From positions 1-64,000 of the forward strand of contig JAUYRZ010000084.1 of the NCBI GenBank assembly GCA_030695565.1: DNA of 64,000 bases, in the 5' to 3' direction. Of the stretch, positions 25,563 through 34,002 are shown one piece after another. How positions within the stretch are numbered: the stretch's first letter is position 1; each line of letters starts with the position of its first letter. A program made the translations under genes and the position numbers. Under the pieces are notes generated by a model. That model saw only the letters and a program-made list of their open reading frames with translations, was not told the origin of the DNA and searched no databases. The DNA comes from Archangium sp. Its GTDB lineage: Bacteria > Myxococcota > Myxococcia > Myxococcales > Myxococcaceae.

Positions 25563-26666
25563 TCAGGCGACGTCGACGAAACCGTCTGCCAGCTGCTCGT
25601 TGATCATCGTCTGCACTTCCTGCTCAGCGCGTGACGCGGTGGCCAGCTGGCGGGTGCGGGTGATGCTGGTGCCGTCTTCGAGCACGATCTCGATCTCGAT
25701 CGATGCGCCGCTGGTGCGCACGCGCCACTTGCGGCCGTCTTCGCGGTGCTGCAGCTCGCGGAAGAGCGGGTCGAACAGCTGCGGCGCCGACTCGATGAGC
25801 GTCGCGAACGACTCGAACAGGTCACCCGAGAGGCTGAAGTACGACTTGTCGAGCACCGGCAACAACCGCGGCGCCTCGGTGGCCGTCAACACGGGCTCGG
25901 TGGTGAGCGCAGGCGCCAGCAGGTGGCGGTGGTGTTCACGCGCGGTGCCCAACGACTCCTCGAGCAACGCGGCGAGATCGCCACGGCCCATCGCCTTGAG
26001 CGCGGTGATGGCCAGGGGCACTTCGACGCCGCCGCTGTTCTTGTAGTACTGCGCGAAGCCGCCGTTACGGACCTCGGAGTCGACCCAGCCGGCCGCGTGA
26101 ATGAAGCCGTGACCCGGAGGAAGCTGCGAGAGCGCCTCGAGCCACGACTTGTTGCTGCGGTGACCGTGCAGGCACGCCTCGATGCGCTCCTTGGCGCGCG
26201 CGACCAGGGCGGCCCGCTTGGAGCGCGAGAGATCGCGGCCCGCGAACAGCTGGAGCAGACGCGGCTCGTCACCGTGCTGCGGCACCCACTCCGGGCGCGC
26301 TTCGAGCTCGGCCACCACGGCGGCCCACACTTCTTCGGCCGCCGCGCGCTGGTCGGGATCGAAGATGAGCATCCACACCGAGAACCCCGAAGCGAGCGCC
26401 GACTGCGCGTCTTCCGGGCTCACCTGGCCGATGCCGCGGGGAAAATCACGCAGGAGCACCCGCACGAGCAACGCCCGCGCGAGCGCCGGGAAGGTGCCGC
26501 GCTCACGCGCTTCCTTCACCATCGCCTGCTGCAACGAGATCGGCGCGATGCGACCCGAGAGCTGCTTCGCGAGCTCGACCACCGAGAGGCGGGGGAACTG
26601 CGAGGCCCACTCGAGGACACTGGACTGATTCAAACCACTGAGGGCTTCTTGAATGGGAGGGTGCAC
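25563..26666 (-). CDS. DMP19 (DUF4375)-like protein with WGR-like C-terminus
   Basis: 367 residues, soluble. The middle segment WVDSEVRNGGFAQYYKNSGG (~190-210) is the conserved core of DMP19/DUF4375 proteins, a fold that mimics DNA in Neisseria DMP19. The last ~60 residues (KWRVRTSGASIEIEIVLEDG, then QTMINEQLADGFVDV) look like a divergent WGR domain, which binds nucleic acid or poly-ADP-ribose polymerase partners in other proteins. The N-terminal ~170 residues are helical and unassigned. Function unknown. Confidence 0.75.
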   Translation of the reverse strand: MHPPIQEALSGLNQSSVLEWASQFPRLSVVELAKQLSGRIAPISLQQAMVKEARERGTFPALARALLVRVLLRDFPRGIGQVSPEDAQSALASGFSVWMLIFDPDQRAAAEEVWAAVVAELEARPEWVPQHGDEPRLLQLFAGRDLSRSKRAALVARAKERIEACLHGHRSNKSWLEALSQLPPGHGFIHAAGWVDSEVRNGGFAQYYKNSGGVEVPLAITALKAMGRGDLAALLEESLGTAREHHRHLLAPALTTEPVLTATEAPRLLPVLDKSYFSLSGDLFESFATLIESAPQLFDPLFRELQHREDGRKWRVRTSGASIEIEIVLEDGTSITRTRQLATASRAEQEVQTMINEQLADGFVDVA

Positions 26667-26815
26667 ATCATGCCCATACCTCGAATGACCTCTTCTGGTC
26701 GAGGTGGGTCACTGCCCAGACGACTTGAACGTCCTTCCGCCGCCATCGCGCCGCAGGTATTTCACCTCATGACTGAACGAGCGGGGCCCTGGCAGGCGGG
26801 TTAGAGGGTCGCGCC

Positions 26816-27652
26816 ATGAAGACCATTCTCGTCACCGGCGCCACCAGCGGTATCGGCCTCGAAGCGTCCGTCACGTTGGCCCGCGAAGGCCACAAGGTGG
26901 TGCTGGTCGGCCGCGATGAAGCGAAGACGCGCAGGACGGTCGATGAAGTCAAGCAGCGCTCGGGTTCTTCCAACGTGGAGTCGATGTTGTGTGACTTCTC
27001 TTCGCAGGCCTCGATTCGCGCCTTCGCCGAGGGGTATCGCGCGAAGTACGACCGGCTCGACGTGCTGGTGAACAACGCGGGCACCGTGAACGAACACCGC
27101 ACGCTGACCAAAGACGGCATCGAGAGCACCTTCGCGGTCAATCACCTGGGGTACTTCCTGCTCACCAACCTGCTGCTCGACTTGATCGTCAAGAGCGCGC
27201 CCGCACGCATCGTGGTGGTGTCGTCGGCCGGGCACTACCGCGGCACGATGGACCTCGACGACCTCGGCTTCGAGAAGGGCGGCTACGGCATCATGAAGGC
27301 GTACACGCGCTCGAAGCTGGCCAACGTGATGATGACCCGCTCGCTCGCCAAACGGCTCGAGGGCAAGGGCGTGACGGTCAACGCGCTGCATCCCGGCGGC
27401 GTGGCGACGAGCATCTGGGATGGTGCGCCGAAGTGGTCGCAGCCGATTCTCTCGGTGGTGAAGAAGCTCGTGCTGATCACGCCGGAACAAGGCGGCAAGA
27501 CGTTGAGCTATCTCGCCACCTCACCCGAGGTCGAAGGCACCACCGGGAAGTACTTCGAGAAGAACAAGCAGAAGGGCTGCGCTCCGCTGGCGCGTGATGA
27601 GGCGCTCGCGGAGAAGGTGTGGGTGAAGAGCGCTGAGCTGGTGAAGCTCTGA
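26816..27652 (+). CDS. Short-chain dehydrogenase/reductase
   Basis: 278 residues. NAD(P)-binding TGATSGIG (7-14), NNAGTVNEH, the active-site Ser in VVVSSAGHY (~136-137) and the Tyr163-x-x-x-Lys167 pair in YTRSK are all present, so it should be catalytically competent. The overall pattern resembles retinol-dehydrogenase/WWOX-like SDRs (HLGYFLLTNLLLDL). The substrate is unknown. The gene stands alone, with the convergent selenoprotein operon after it. Confidence 0.93.
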   Translation: MKTILVTGATSGIGLEASVTLAREGHKVVLVGRDEAKTRRTVDEVKQRSGSSNVESMLCDFSSQASIRAFAEGYRAKYDRLDVLVNNAGTVNEHRTLTKDGIESTFAVNHLGYFLLTNLLLDLIVKSAPARIVVVSSAGHYRGTMDLDDLGFEKGGYGIMKAYTRSKLANVMMTRSLAKRLEGKGVTVNALHPGGVATSIWDGAPKWSQPILSVVKKLVLITPEQGGKTLSYLATSPEVEGTTGKYFEKNKQKGCAPLARDEALAEKVWVKSAELVKL

Positions 27653-27726
27653 GCGCTCTCTTTGCTTCGTTCGGGGCGAGGGGTCGACCGAACCCAGGTG
27701 CATGAGGCCTGGCCGCCCCGCACGCG

Positions 27727-28353
27727 TCAGGGGGGCAGGCTGCGCACCGCCGCTGCGATGTCAGCCCGCCAGGTGCCGAGCCCGGCAGACGCGCGGCGGT
27801 AGAGCACCACCTGCCCCTGCGCGTTGAACACCACCGTGTCGTGTTTCACCGCGGCCGGGTCGAGCGCCTTCCACGCAACACGTTGCGCCGATGCATCTTT
27901 CAAGATGGGCGCAGACAACCGCCCCACGAAGTCACTCGCGTTCGAATCACTCAACGCCACGAACTGCACAGCGCGGTTTTCTGCTTTCAGCTCCGTCCAC
28001 AACGACTCGGCGGTCCCAGCCTGGGACCGGCAGACGGTTCAAAAACCTTCTAACAACACCACCACGAGGGGTCGGCCGGCGAACGCCGACAGCCCATAGG
28101 TCTGCGAGAACCGCGGCGACTGCGGCTGCACATCTTCCAACTGCCAGGTCGGGTACATCGCCATCGCGCCGACGCCCGCATCGTCATTCGCTCCCGCGTC
28201 AGTGCCCGCGTCAACGTCGCGAGTGCCGGCGTCGCTTCGGGTGAAGCCGGCGCCTGCGTCGAGTTCACCTGCGCTGGGTACGCCGCAAGCAGCCACCAGC
28301 GCCACCGCGGCGGTCAACACCACGCGGTGGGTCCAACCCATCTGGTTCTTCAT
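27727..28353 (-). CDS. Predicted selenoprotein: redoxin-like lipoprotein with UxxC
   Basis: 208 codons read through one in-frame TGA (28039-28041). Strong GAGGAG precedes the ATG. The signal peptide ends ALVAAC (lipobox), followed by a DAG linker to ~65. The thioredoxin-like domain starts YPTWQLEDV, and the first beta-strand GRPLVVVLLEGF runs straight into TGA-Thr-Val-Cys (U105xxC108), the position of a CxxC in AhpC/TSA and TlpA-like proteins. The frame then continues uninterrupted for 103 codons through VQFVALSDSNASDF and VVFNAQGQVVLYRR. A perfect hairpin follows the TGA. It overlaps the upstream gene by four bases. The alternative is a nonsense-mutated pseudogene. Confidence 0.8.
28011..28029 (-). 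promoter_or_regulatory. Candidate bacterial SECIS hairpin
   Basis: On the transcript CGGTCCCA-GGC-TGGGACCG, a perfect 8-bp stem with a 3-nt loop starting GG. Seventeen nt separate the UGA from the loop, as in E. coli fdhF (about 18). It lies within the coding frame, as bacterial SECIS elements do. Confidence 0.75.
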
Positions 28354-29603
28354 CGGAGCTCCTCTGTGAGTACGTCGTTGAACTTGAACACGTCTTCACC
28401 GACCAGCCGGACCAGCTTGCTGCCGTCGGCGCGGAAAATTTCCACCACCGGCAGACCCGCGGCGCCCGGCAACGCGGCTTCCATCGCCTCGGCGCTCCAG
28501 TCAGACGCGTCGATCCGTTTGATGAGCACCCGTCGCTCCGCGCGTTCGAACTCGGCGAGCAGCGGTTCCAGCTTCTGGCAGGGCGCGCACCAGCTCGCGC
28601 CGTATTCCACCAGCGTGAGCTGACCCGCAGCGCCAGCGGTGGCCCGCGGCGCAGGCGGCGCGATGACCTCGAACGCGCCACCGATGCCGACGAAGAGACC
28701 CGGCCCGGGGATGAACTGGTAGCCCGAAAGCGCCTGGGTCAGCGGCAGCCTGGCCGCGACGAAAGCCCGCACCGGCCCGGCGATCTGCACCTGCGCGGTG
28801 GGCGTCAGGGTGAGCCACACGCCGCCGGTGTTGGTGCTGTCGAGCCGGCCACCCGAGAGCGGGTCCACCTCCGAGCTCTGCGCGCGCCACTGCGTTTCCA
28901 GACCCAACGAGAATGACAAACGCCCCGACACCACCGGGCCGAACGCGAGCCCGCCGGTGCCACGCAGCTCCGGGCCCCAGCGGAAACCGTCGGCTGTGTC
29001 GTTGAGGCCCACCCGCAAGGTGCCCGAGGCGAACAACGAGAACAAGGCAGGCAACGTCAGGCGCACGTCGAGATCGGCCAGGCCCCAGAACACCCCGCGG
29101 CCGAGCGTGAGGTAGCGCGCCGTCTCGAGCACCGCGGCCTCACCGCTGCGCGCGATGGACGGGCCCGTGGGAAACGCGCTGCCCAACGCGCCCGAGAGCC
29201 GCACCTTGCCGAAACGCCACGCATACCGGGCCCGCGCTTCCAGGTCGCCCAGCCCCACTTCACCGCGGCTGCCGGCCACCACGTCGGTGACGGTGATGGC
29301 CCCGAAGGGCAACTGGAGATCCACCCCGAAGCCGCGGCCCTGCCCAAAACCCACCTGCAGCGTCGAGAGAATGAGATCCAACCGGGCGCCGGTGGGGTCG
29401 ACCACCTGCTGTCCATCAGCCAAGCGCGACGGGAAAGGCACGTAGCCGCCCAACACCTGCGCAGACACCAGCCAGGCCGCGTCGCGACCGCTGTCCAACC
29501 CGGTCTCCACCGCTCCCGACGGGAGCGCGGGGTTGACTCAGGTCGTGCACTGGGCGCTGGCGCGGGTCGCCGCCAACACCCCGAGGAGCAGGAAGGTTCG
29601 CAT
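28350..29603 (-). CDS. Predicted selenoprotein: beta-barrel/thioredoxin fusion with CxxU
   Basis: 417 codons with one in-frame TGA at 29538-29540. Signal peptide MRTFLLLGVLAATRASA is followed by Gln-Cys-Thr-Thr-TGA (C19xxU22) at the mature N-terminus. A beta-strand-rich region ~50-325 (VLGGYVPFPSRL, GVDLQLPFGAITVTD) looks like an outer-membrane barrel of transporter type. A C-terminal thioredoxin domain carries WCAPC (338-342). A GTG five codons upstream may be the real start. A GTG at 29510 would give a protein without signal peptide, which fits poorly. Its stop overlaps the next selenoprotein gene. Fusion of barrel, CxxU and thioredoxin is unusual. Confidence 0.75.
29511..29527 (-). promoter_or_regulatory. 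Candidate bacterial SECIS hairpin
   Basis: On the transcript CGCTCCC-GTC-GGGAGCG, a perfect 7-bp stem with a G-first loop, again exactly 17 nt after the UGA. Confidence 0.72.
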
Positions 29604-29793
29604 GCGCGTCTTACGCACCGGGCCCGGGCGGCGTTACCGAGCCCGAATTCATTTCCAGTGACGCGCTCTTCCGCGAGCTGCCGTGCGGGAAAACGATGCA
29701 CACGCGGCGAGTGCGTCGGCACCCTGCCCGCTTTCCAGCGCTGACGTCTGCTCGATCAACAACATCGGCGAACGAGATGTCGCTGCCGGAAAA

Positions 29794-29829
29794 CCCTCTC
29801 CCCGACCCTCTCCCCCGCGGGGAGAGGGA
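29794..29829. repeat. Intergenic palindromic repeat, copy 6
   Basis: CCCTCTCCCCGACCCTCTCC...GGGGAGAGGGAG at the 3' end of the kinase gene. The remaining ~175 bp to the selenoprotein operon (29619-29793) should hold its promoter, but I see no strong match. Confidence 0.75.
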
Positions 29830-29831
29830 GC

Positions 29832-31277
29832 TCAGCGGAGGGCGAGCCAGACGCCCAGGAACCCCAGGCCGGTCGCGAAGAGGAAGATGCCCGACAGCAG
29901 CACCACCAGCTTCCACTTCCCCTCCTGGTAATTCGCGCGCGTGTCGGCTTCGGGATCCGACTGCTCCTCGATGAAGTCTTCCGACGCCTCGATCTCCTGA
30001 ATGAGCGAGTGCTCGACGACCGGCTCTTCCGCTTCCGCGAACGTCACCCCGAAACCCGTGCGCCGCGAGGTGCCGTGAACGATCGGCTGCGCGAAGCGCG
30101 GATCTTTCACGGGTGACGGCGTGCCGTCTTCGTTCACCACCGGCGGTCCATCCTCCCGGCCCGGATCAGTGATGTCCTGATCATCCCTCGGCACGTAGTC
30201 GCTCGAAGCGAGCACCGCGGTGTGCTCGAAGGCCAACGCGGTGGGCGGCACGAACTGAATGCGGCGCGTCTTCTCGGACGCCGGCAGGTTCACTGTCTGC
30301 CCGTACACCGCCTCGTGCAGCACCGCGTCTTCGCCCGTCTTCTCCTTGGCGAACACCCTCGCGAGCAGCTCACCCACGTCGGCGTCACGAACGTCGGGCG
30401 CGTACTTCGTGCGCAGTTTCTTGAGCGCCTCGCCGAACTCCGTCGCAGTGCCGTAGCGATCCTTCGGCTCCTTGCGCAGCGCCTTCAAGATGACGTCGTC
30501 CACATCCTTCGGGATCGAAGGCATGGTGGCCGAGGGCGCTTCCCACACGGGGTTGGCGGCCTTGCGCCAGCGCTCGATGGGGTCACCCTTCTGCGGCAGC
30601 GCGTGCCACGAGAGCAGCTCCCAGAGCATCACGCCGCACGAGTAGATGTCGGCGCGGCCGTCGACGATCTGCTTCTTGGCCTGCTCCGGCGCCATGTACG
30701 TGAGGTTGCCGATCACCACGCGCGGCGCGGTCTGCTCTTCCTTCAGCGTCGACTGCGCAGCGCCGAAGTCGATGATCTTGATGTCGCCGCGATAGCTGAT
30801 GCACACGTTCGCCGGAGAGAGATCGCGATGCACCAGGTGCAGCGGGTTGCCGTTCTCGTCCTTCGAGTCGTGCGCGTACTGCAGGCCCTGGCACACCCGC
30901 TCACCGATGAGCAGCGCGATGCCCAGCGGCATGTCGACCTTGCGATCGCGCAGGCGCTTGGTCATGCGGCTGACCGTCTTGCCCTGCACGTACTCCATCG
31001 AGAGGAAGTACTCCCCGTCGACGTCGCCCATCGCGTACACGCGCGCGATGTTGTGGTGACTCAGGCGCACCACCACCTTCGCCTCGTCGAGGAACCGCCC
31101 GACGAACGCGCGGTTGGCCACCAGGTTGGGCAACACCTTCTTCACCACCACCGCGCGCGGAGCAGCGCCGCCTTCACGCGCGAGGAAGACTTCGCCCATG
31201 CCCCCGGCACCGATGCGGCGGATCAGCTGGTAGCGGCCAAAAGGCAGCGGCGCTTCCGGCGTGGGATCCTGCAACAT
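29832..31277 (-). CDS. Membrane-anchored Ser/Thr protein kinase
   Basis: 481 residues from MLQDPTPEAPLPFGRYQLIR. The frame is open for 31 more codons upstream, but these have AT-rich third positions, so I reject the longer start. The kinase domain spans ~14-290: glycine loop RIGAGGMGEVFLA, catalytic loop HRDLSPANV, Mg motif DFGAA and APE-type MAPEQAKK. A low-complexity acidic juxtamembrane region and a C-terminal helix (LVVLLSGIFLFATGLGFLGV) follow. All catalytic residues are present. It belongs to the Hanks-type kinases common in myxobacteria. The substrate is unknown. Confidence 0.93.
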   Translation of the reverse strand: MLQDPTPEAPLPFGRYQLIRRIGAGGMGEVFLAREGGAAPRAVVVKKVLPNLVANRAFVGRFLDEAKVVVRLSHHNIARVYAMGDVDGEYFLSMEYVQGKTVSRMTKRLRDRKVDMPLGIALLIGERVCQGLQYAHDSKDENGNPLHLVHRDLSPANVCISYRGDIKIIDFGAAQSTLKEEQTAPRVVIGNLTYMAPEQAKKQIVDGRADIYSCGVMLWELLSWHALPQKGDPIERWRKAANPVWEAPSATMPSIPKDVDDVILKALRKEPKDRYGTATEFGEALKKLRTKYAPDVRDADVGELLARVFAKEKTGEDAVLHEAVYGQTVNLPASEKTRRIQFVPPTALAFEHTAVLASSDYVPRDDQDITDPGREDGPPVVNEDGTPSPVKDPRFAQPIVHGTSRRTGFGVTFAEAEEPVVEHSLIQEIEASEDFIEEQSDPEADTRANYQEGKWKLVVLLSGIFLFATGLGFLGVWLALR

Positions 31278-31462
31278 GAGGGCGGAAGTGTGGGGGCGGC
31301 GCTCAGAAGGAGCAAGCGATTGACCGGGTTGTCGGCGCGTCGAGTCCGAGCTGTCCGGTCGTGAAGCCATGCGCCCACCAGGTAAGCCGAAAGGTACGAC
31401 TGGTTATCGACACGATGCGTCAGGGGTTGCGGATTCTGTCAATCCCCATTGTTTGCAGCTGG

Positions 31463-32704
31463 TTACTTGCGCACGACCCGCACAAATCCCGGTCCTTCAT
31501 CGGTGAGCAGCACGTGTTCCCGCCCCACCCGCAGCACCTCGGAGCGCCGCCACCCGGTGAAGTGAAGGCCGGCGTCGGTGACCGAGACCAGCACGCTGCG
31601 GTCATCAGACTGGGTGCGCAGCCACAGCGGGAGCCGCTCGAAGGCCGCCGGTGGCGAGCTCAAAGCCTCGGGGGTGTGCGCCAGTTGAAGCGGCGGTTCC
31701 TGAAAGCTCGTGGTCCGCGAGGCGCCCGTGAGGCCTGTCAGCGGCGAGTGCCGCCACACGAACTGCGCATCAACAGCCGCGAGGTCTTCGATGTTCGAGC
31801 AGGGGAAGGGGCACTCTTCCAGGCTCCAGCGCGTCACCGAACCGTTGGGGGTACCGAAGTACGCGAGGGGTGGATCGACCGGCGCGTAGAACGAATGATC
31901 ATTCACCCGGAAGCCCCCGTCGGCCCAGATGCTCACCGTCGAAAGCTGGCCACTGGTGCGATAGCGCAGCGCGAAGTCTTCGTCGTGCAGCGCGGGCGTG
32001 GGGAGCGCTGGAAAGTCGGGGAACGAATGCGTCAGGCGAACGCCGCCGTCTTCGAACACCCGCCGCTCGAGCATGTGGGTGAGCGGATCGATCGACCAGA
32101 GCACCTGGCCCGCCACCACCAGCTGGGCGCCGCGAAAGTGGGTGAGCATGCCCGCGGGCGAGCTGATGGTGATGTCGTCGACGCTGCGCAGCTCGCTGGC
32201 CACCGTGTCGTCGGTGAGGGGCCAGAGGCCCGCCGAGGCGGTGGCCCCCGCGGGAATCGGCACTCGAATCACCTGGCCGCTCAGCCCATCGGCGGCGACC
32301 TCCACGAACCGCGAACGCGCGCCCAACGAAGGCTCGAAGGCGACCTTGAGGGTGTGCAGCCCGGGCCGGGTGGGCGTGAAGGTGACGTTCGCTTTGACCG
32401 CCGAGAAGACGGTCTGCTCCAGCGCGCCGACTTGCATCGCCGGGGTGCTGCGCCCATCGGGGTCGATGGCCACCGCATCGATGCGCAGGGTGTCAGACAC
32501 GCAGCTGGTCAACGGGGCGAAGAACGTGAGGGTGATCGGCGCGCCCACGGCCGCGAGCACCGCACCGTGGCCCGTGCCGCCCCCCGTCCCGCCCCCGACG
32601 CCGCGGTTGAGGCTGCCGTTCACGTCGGCCAGTTGGCGCACGCAGTCGTCCTGGGGCGGTGAACACCCGCAGAGCACCGCGAGCAGCAGGCTCAGCCGTC
32701 TCAT
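31463..32704 (-). CDS. Tandem lipoprotein paralogue 3
   Basis: 413 residues. Signal MRRLSLLLAVLCGC has a lipobox, followed by DDCVRQLADVNGSLN and a GGGTGGGTG linker. The family pattern is PITLTFFAPLTSC, then FEPSLGARSRFVEVAADGL, VIRVPIP, LWPLTDDTV and a C-terminal EVLRVGREHVLLTDEGPGF. It is one of three consecutive, same-strand paralogues, joined to its neighbour by an ATGA overlap. Predicted beta-rich and surface or periplasmic. Function unknown. Confidence 0.85.
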   Translation of the reverse strand: MRRLSLLLAVLCGCSPPQDDCVRQLADVNGSLNRGVGGGTGGGTGHGAVLAAVGAPITLTFFAPLTSCVSDTLRIDAVAIDPDGRSTPAMQVGALEQTVFSAVKANVTFTPTRPGLHTLKVAFEPSLGARSRFVEVAADGLSGQVIRVPIPAGATASAGLWPLTDDTVASELRSVDDITISSPAGMLTHFRGAQLVVAGQVLWSIDPLTHMLERRVFEDGGVRLTHSFPDFPALPTPALHDEDFALRYRTSGQLSTVSIWADGGFRVNDHSFYAPVDPPLAYFGTPNGSVTRWSLEECPFPCSNIEDLAAVDAQFVWRHSPLTGLTGASRTTSFQEPPLQLAHTPEALSSPPAAFERLPLWLRTQSDDRSVLVSVTDAGLHFTGWRRSEVLRVGREHVLLTDEGPGFVRVVRK

Positions 32705-34002
32705 CGTTTGCTCACCCGCACGGTGAGCGGGTCGCGGTCGGCGAGCACCACGTGATGCCGCCCCACCCGCAACACCTCGGCGCGCGGCCAGGCGGTCAGC
32801 ACGAGGTCCGCATCGGTGATCGACACCAACACCTTCTGCGCGCCCGGGCCCGGCTCGAGCCACAGCGGCAGTTGCTCGAAAGGGGCTTCCGGCGAGACCA
32901 GCGCTTCAGGTTCGTACTCGAGACCGAAACGCGGGTTGGCAGGCGGCTCACTGAGCGGGCGGGCGAGGGCCCGCAGAGGCCCGAGCCCGAAGACGTTCTC
33001 TCTCGGAGCGTTGTGCCAGACATGACCCGCTTCGAGCGCCACCAGGTTCTTCATCTCGAAGCAGGCCCCGGCGGAACAGCTCGAGCGGCTCCAGCGCCAG
33101 GGCACGCCGCCGTCTTCTTCAACGAAATAGACCAGCGGCGAAGGCGCCTGGCTCAGGGCGTACTGCAGGAAGTCGGCGCCCCCATCGGGCCAGACGCGCA
33201 CCCGGCTCAACCTGCCGTTGGTGCGGTAGCGCAGGGCCACGTCGAGGTCGTGCATGCCCGGCGTGGGTGCGGGTGGAAAGTCGGGGAAGCTGTGGGTCAG
33301 CAGGAGGCCACCGCCGGCCCACTCGCGGCGCTCCAGCCGCTCGGTCGCGTTGACCGACCAGAGCACGTTGTCCACCACCACCAGCGTCGCGCCCGGGAAG
33401 CTCGTGCTGCCGCCATCCGCCGAGGTGACGGTGACGACGGCACCCGCTTCACAGGCGACGGTGTCGTCGGCCAGCGGCCAGACCCGGTTGAGAGAACACC
33501 CGCTGCCATTGGGAATCGGCACCCGCGTGACGGGGTGGTCGAGCCCCTGCTCGGCGACTTCGATGATGAGCTCGCGCGCACCCAGGGACGGCTCGAAGGC
33601 GACGCGCAGGGTGTATCGCCCAGGCGCCGTGGGCAGCACGCTCACGGTGGAGCTGATCGCCCCGACGCCGACCCCGACGAACGGCACGCTGCTCGTGGGG
33701 GTGGGACCCAGCTGGTTGCGAGCGTCGACCAGGGTGGCGTTGACCACCGGCTGTTCACCCTGGCACCCGGAGACGGGCGCGAACACCGTGAGGGTCAACG
33801 TGGTGTTCACGATGCCCAGCGGAGAAACGGTGCCGGCCAGGCCGGTGCCACCCCCACTGCCCCCGGCAAAACTCCCCGCCAGATTGCCTCTGGGGTCGAT
33901 GGGGAGCCGCCGGCAGGTGGTTCCCGGAGGTGGCGAGCAGCCCTCGAGCGCAGCGAACACGGCGATGAGGCAGCACAGGAAGTTTCGCATCGCGGCAGTC
34001 AT
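32701..34002 (-). CDS. Tandem lipoprotein paralogue 2
   Basis: 433 residues starting at the ATG that overlaps the preceding stop. MRNFLCCLIAVFAALEGC, four codons downstream, is the signal peptide. It shares with its neighbours CSPPPG...CRRLPIDPRGN, TLTVFAPVSGCQG, FEPSLGARELIIEVAEQGL, RVPIPNGSGC, LWSVNATERLERREW and EVLRVGRHHVVLADRD. The middle copy of the array. Divergence among copies is substantial, so the duplication is old or the copies are under diversifying pressure. Confidence 0.85.
   Translation of the reverse strand: MTAAMRNFLCCLIAVFAALEGCSPPPGTTCRRLPIDPRGNLAGSFAGGSGGGTGLAGTVSPLGIVNTTLTLTVFAPVSGCQGEQPVVNATLVDARNQLGPTPTSSVPFVGVGVGAISSTVSVLPTAPGRYTLRVAFEPSLGARELIIEVAEQGLDHPVTRVPIPNGSGCSLNRVWPLADDTVACEAGAVVTVTSADGGSTSFPGATLVVVDNVLWSVNATERLERREWAGGGLLLTHSFPDFPPAPTPGMHDLDVALRYRTNGRLSRVRVWPDGGADFLQYALSQAPSPLVYFVEEDGGVPWRWSRSSCSAGACFEMKNLVALEAGHVWHNAPRENVFGLGPLRALARPLSEPPANPRFGLEYEPEALVSPEAPFEQLPLWLEPGPGAQKVLVSITDADLVLTAWPRAEVLRVGRHHVVLADRDPLTVRVSKR

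Noticed and set aside
27727-28002. 91-codon gene as an independent ORF
   Set aside because: It is the C-terminal part of the predicted selenoprotein in the same frame. On its own it would start in the middle of the thioredoxin fold.
28350-29510. Barrel-thioredoxin protein starting at GTG 29510
   Set aside because: This start leaves an exported-looking protein without signal peptide. Reading through the TGA gives one, plus a CxxU motif and a hairpin.
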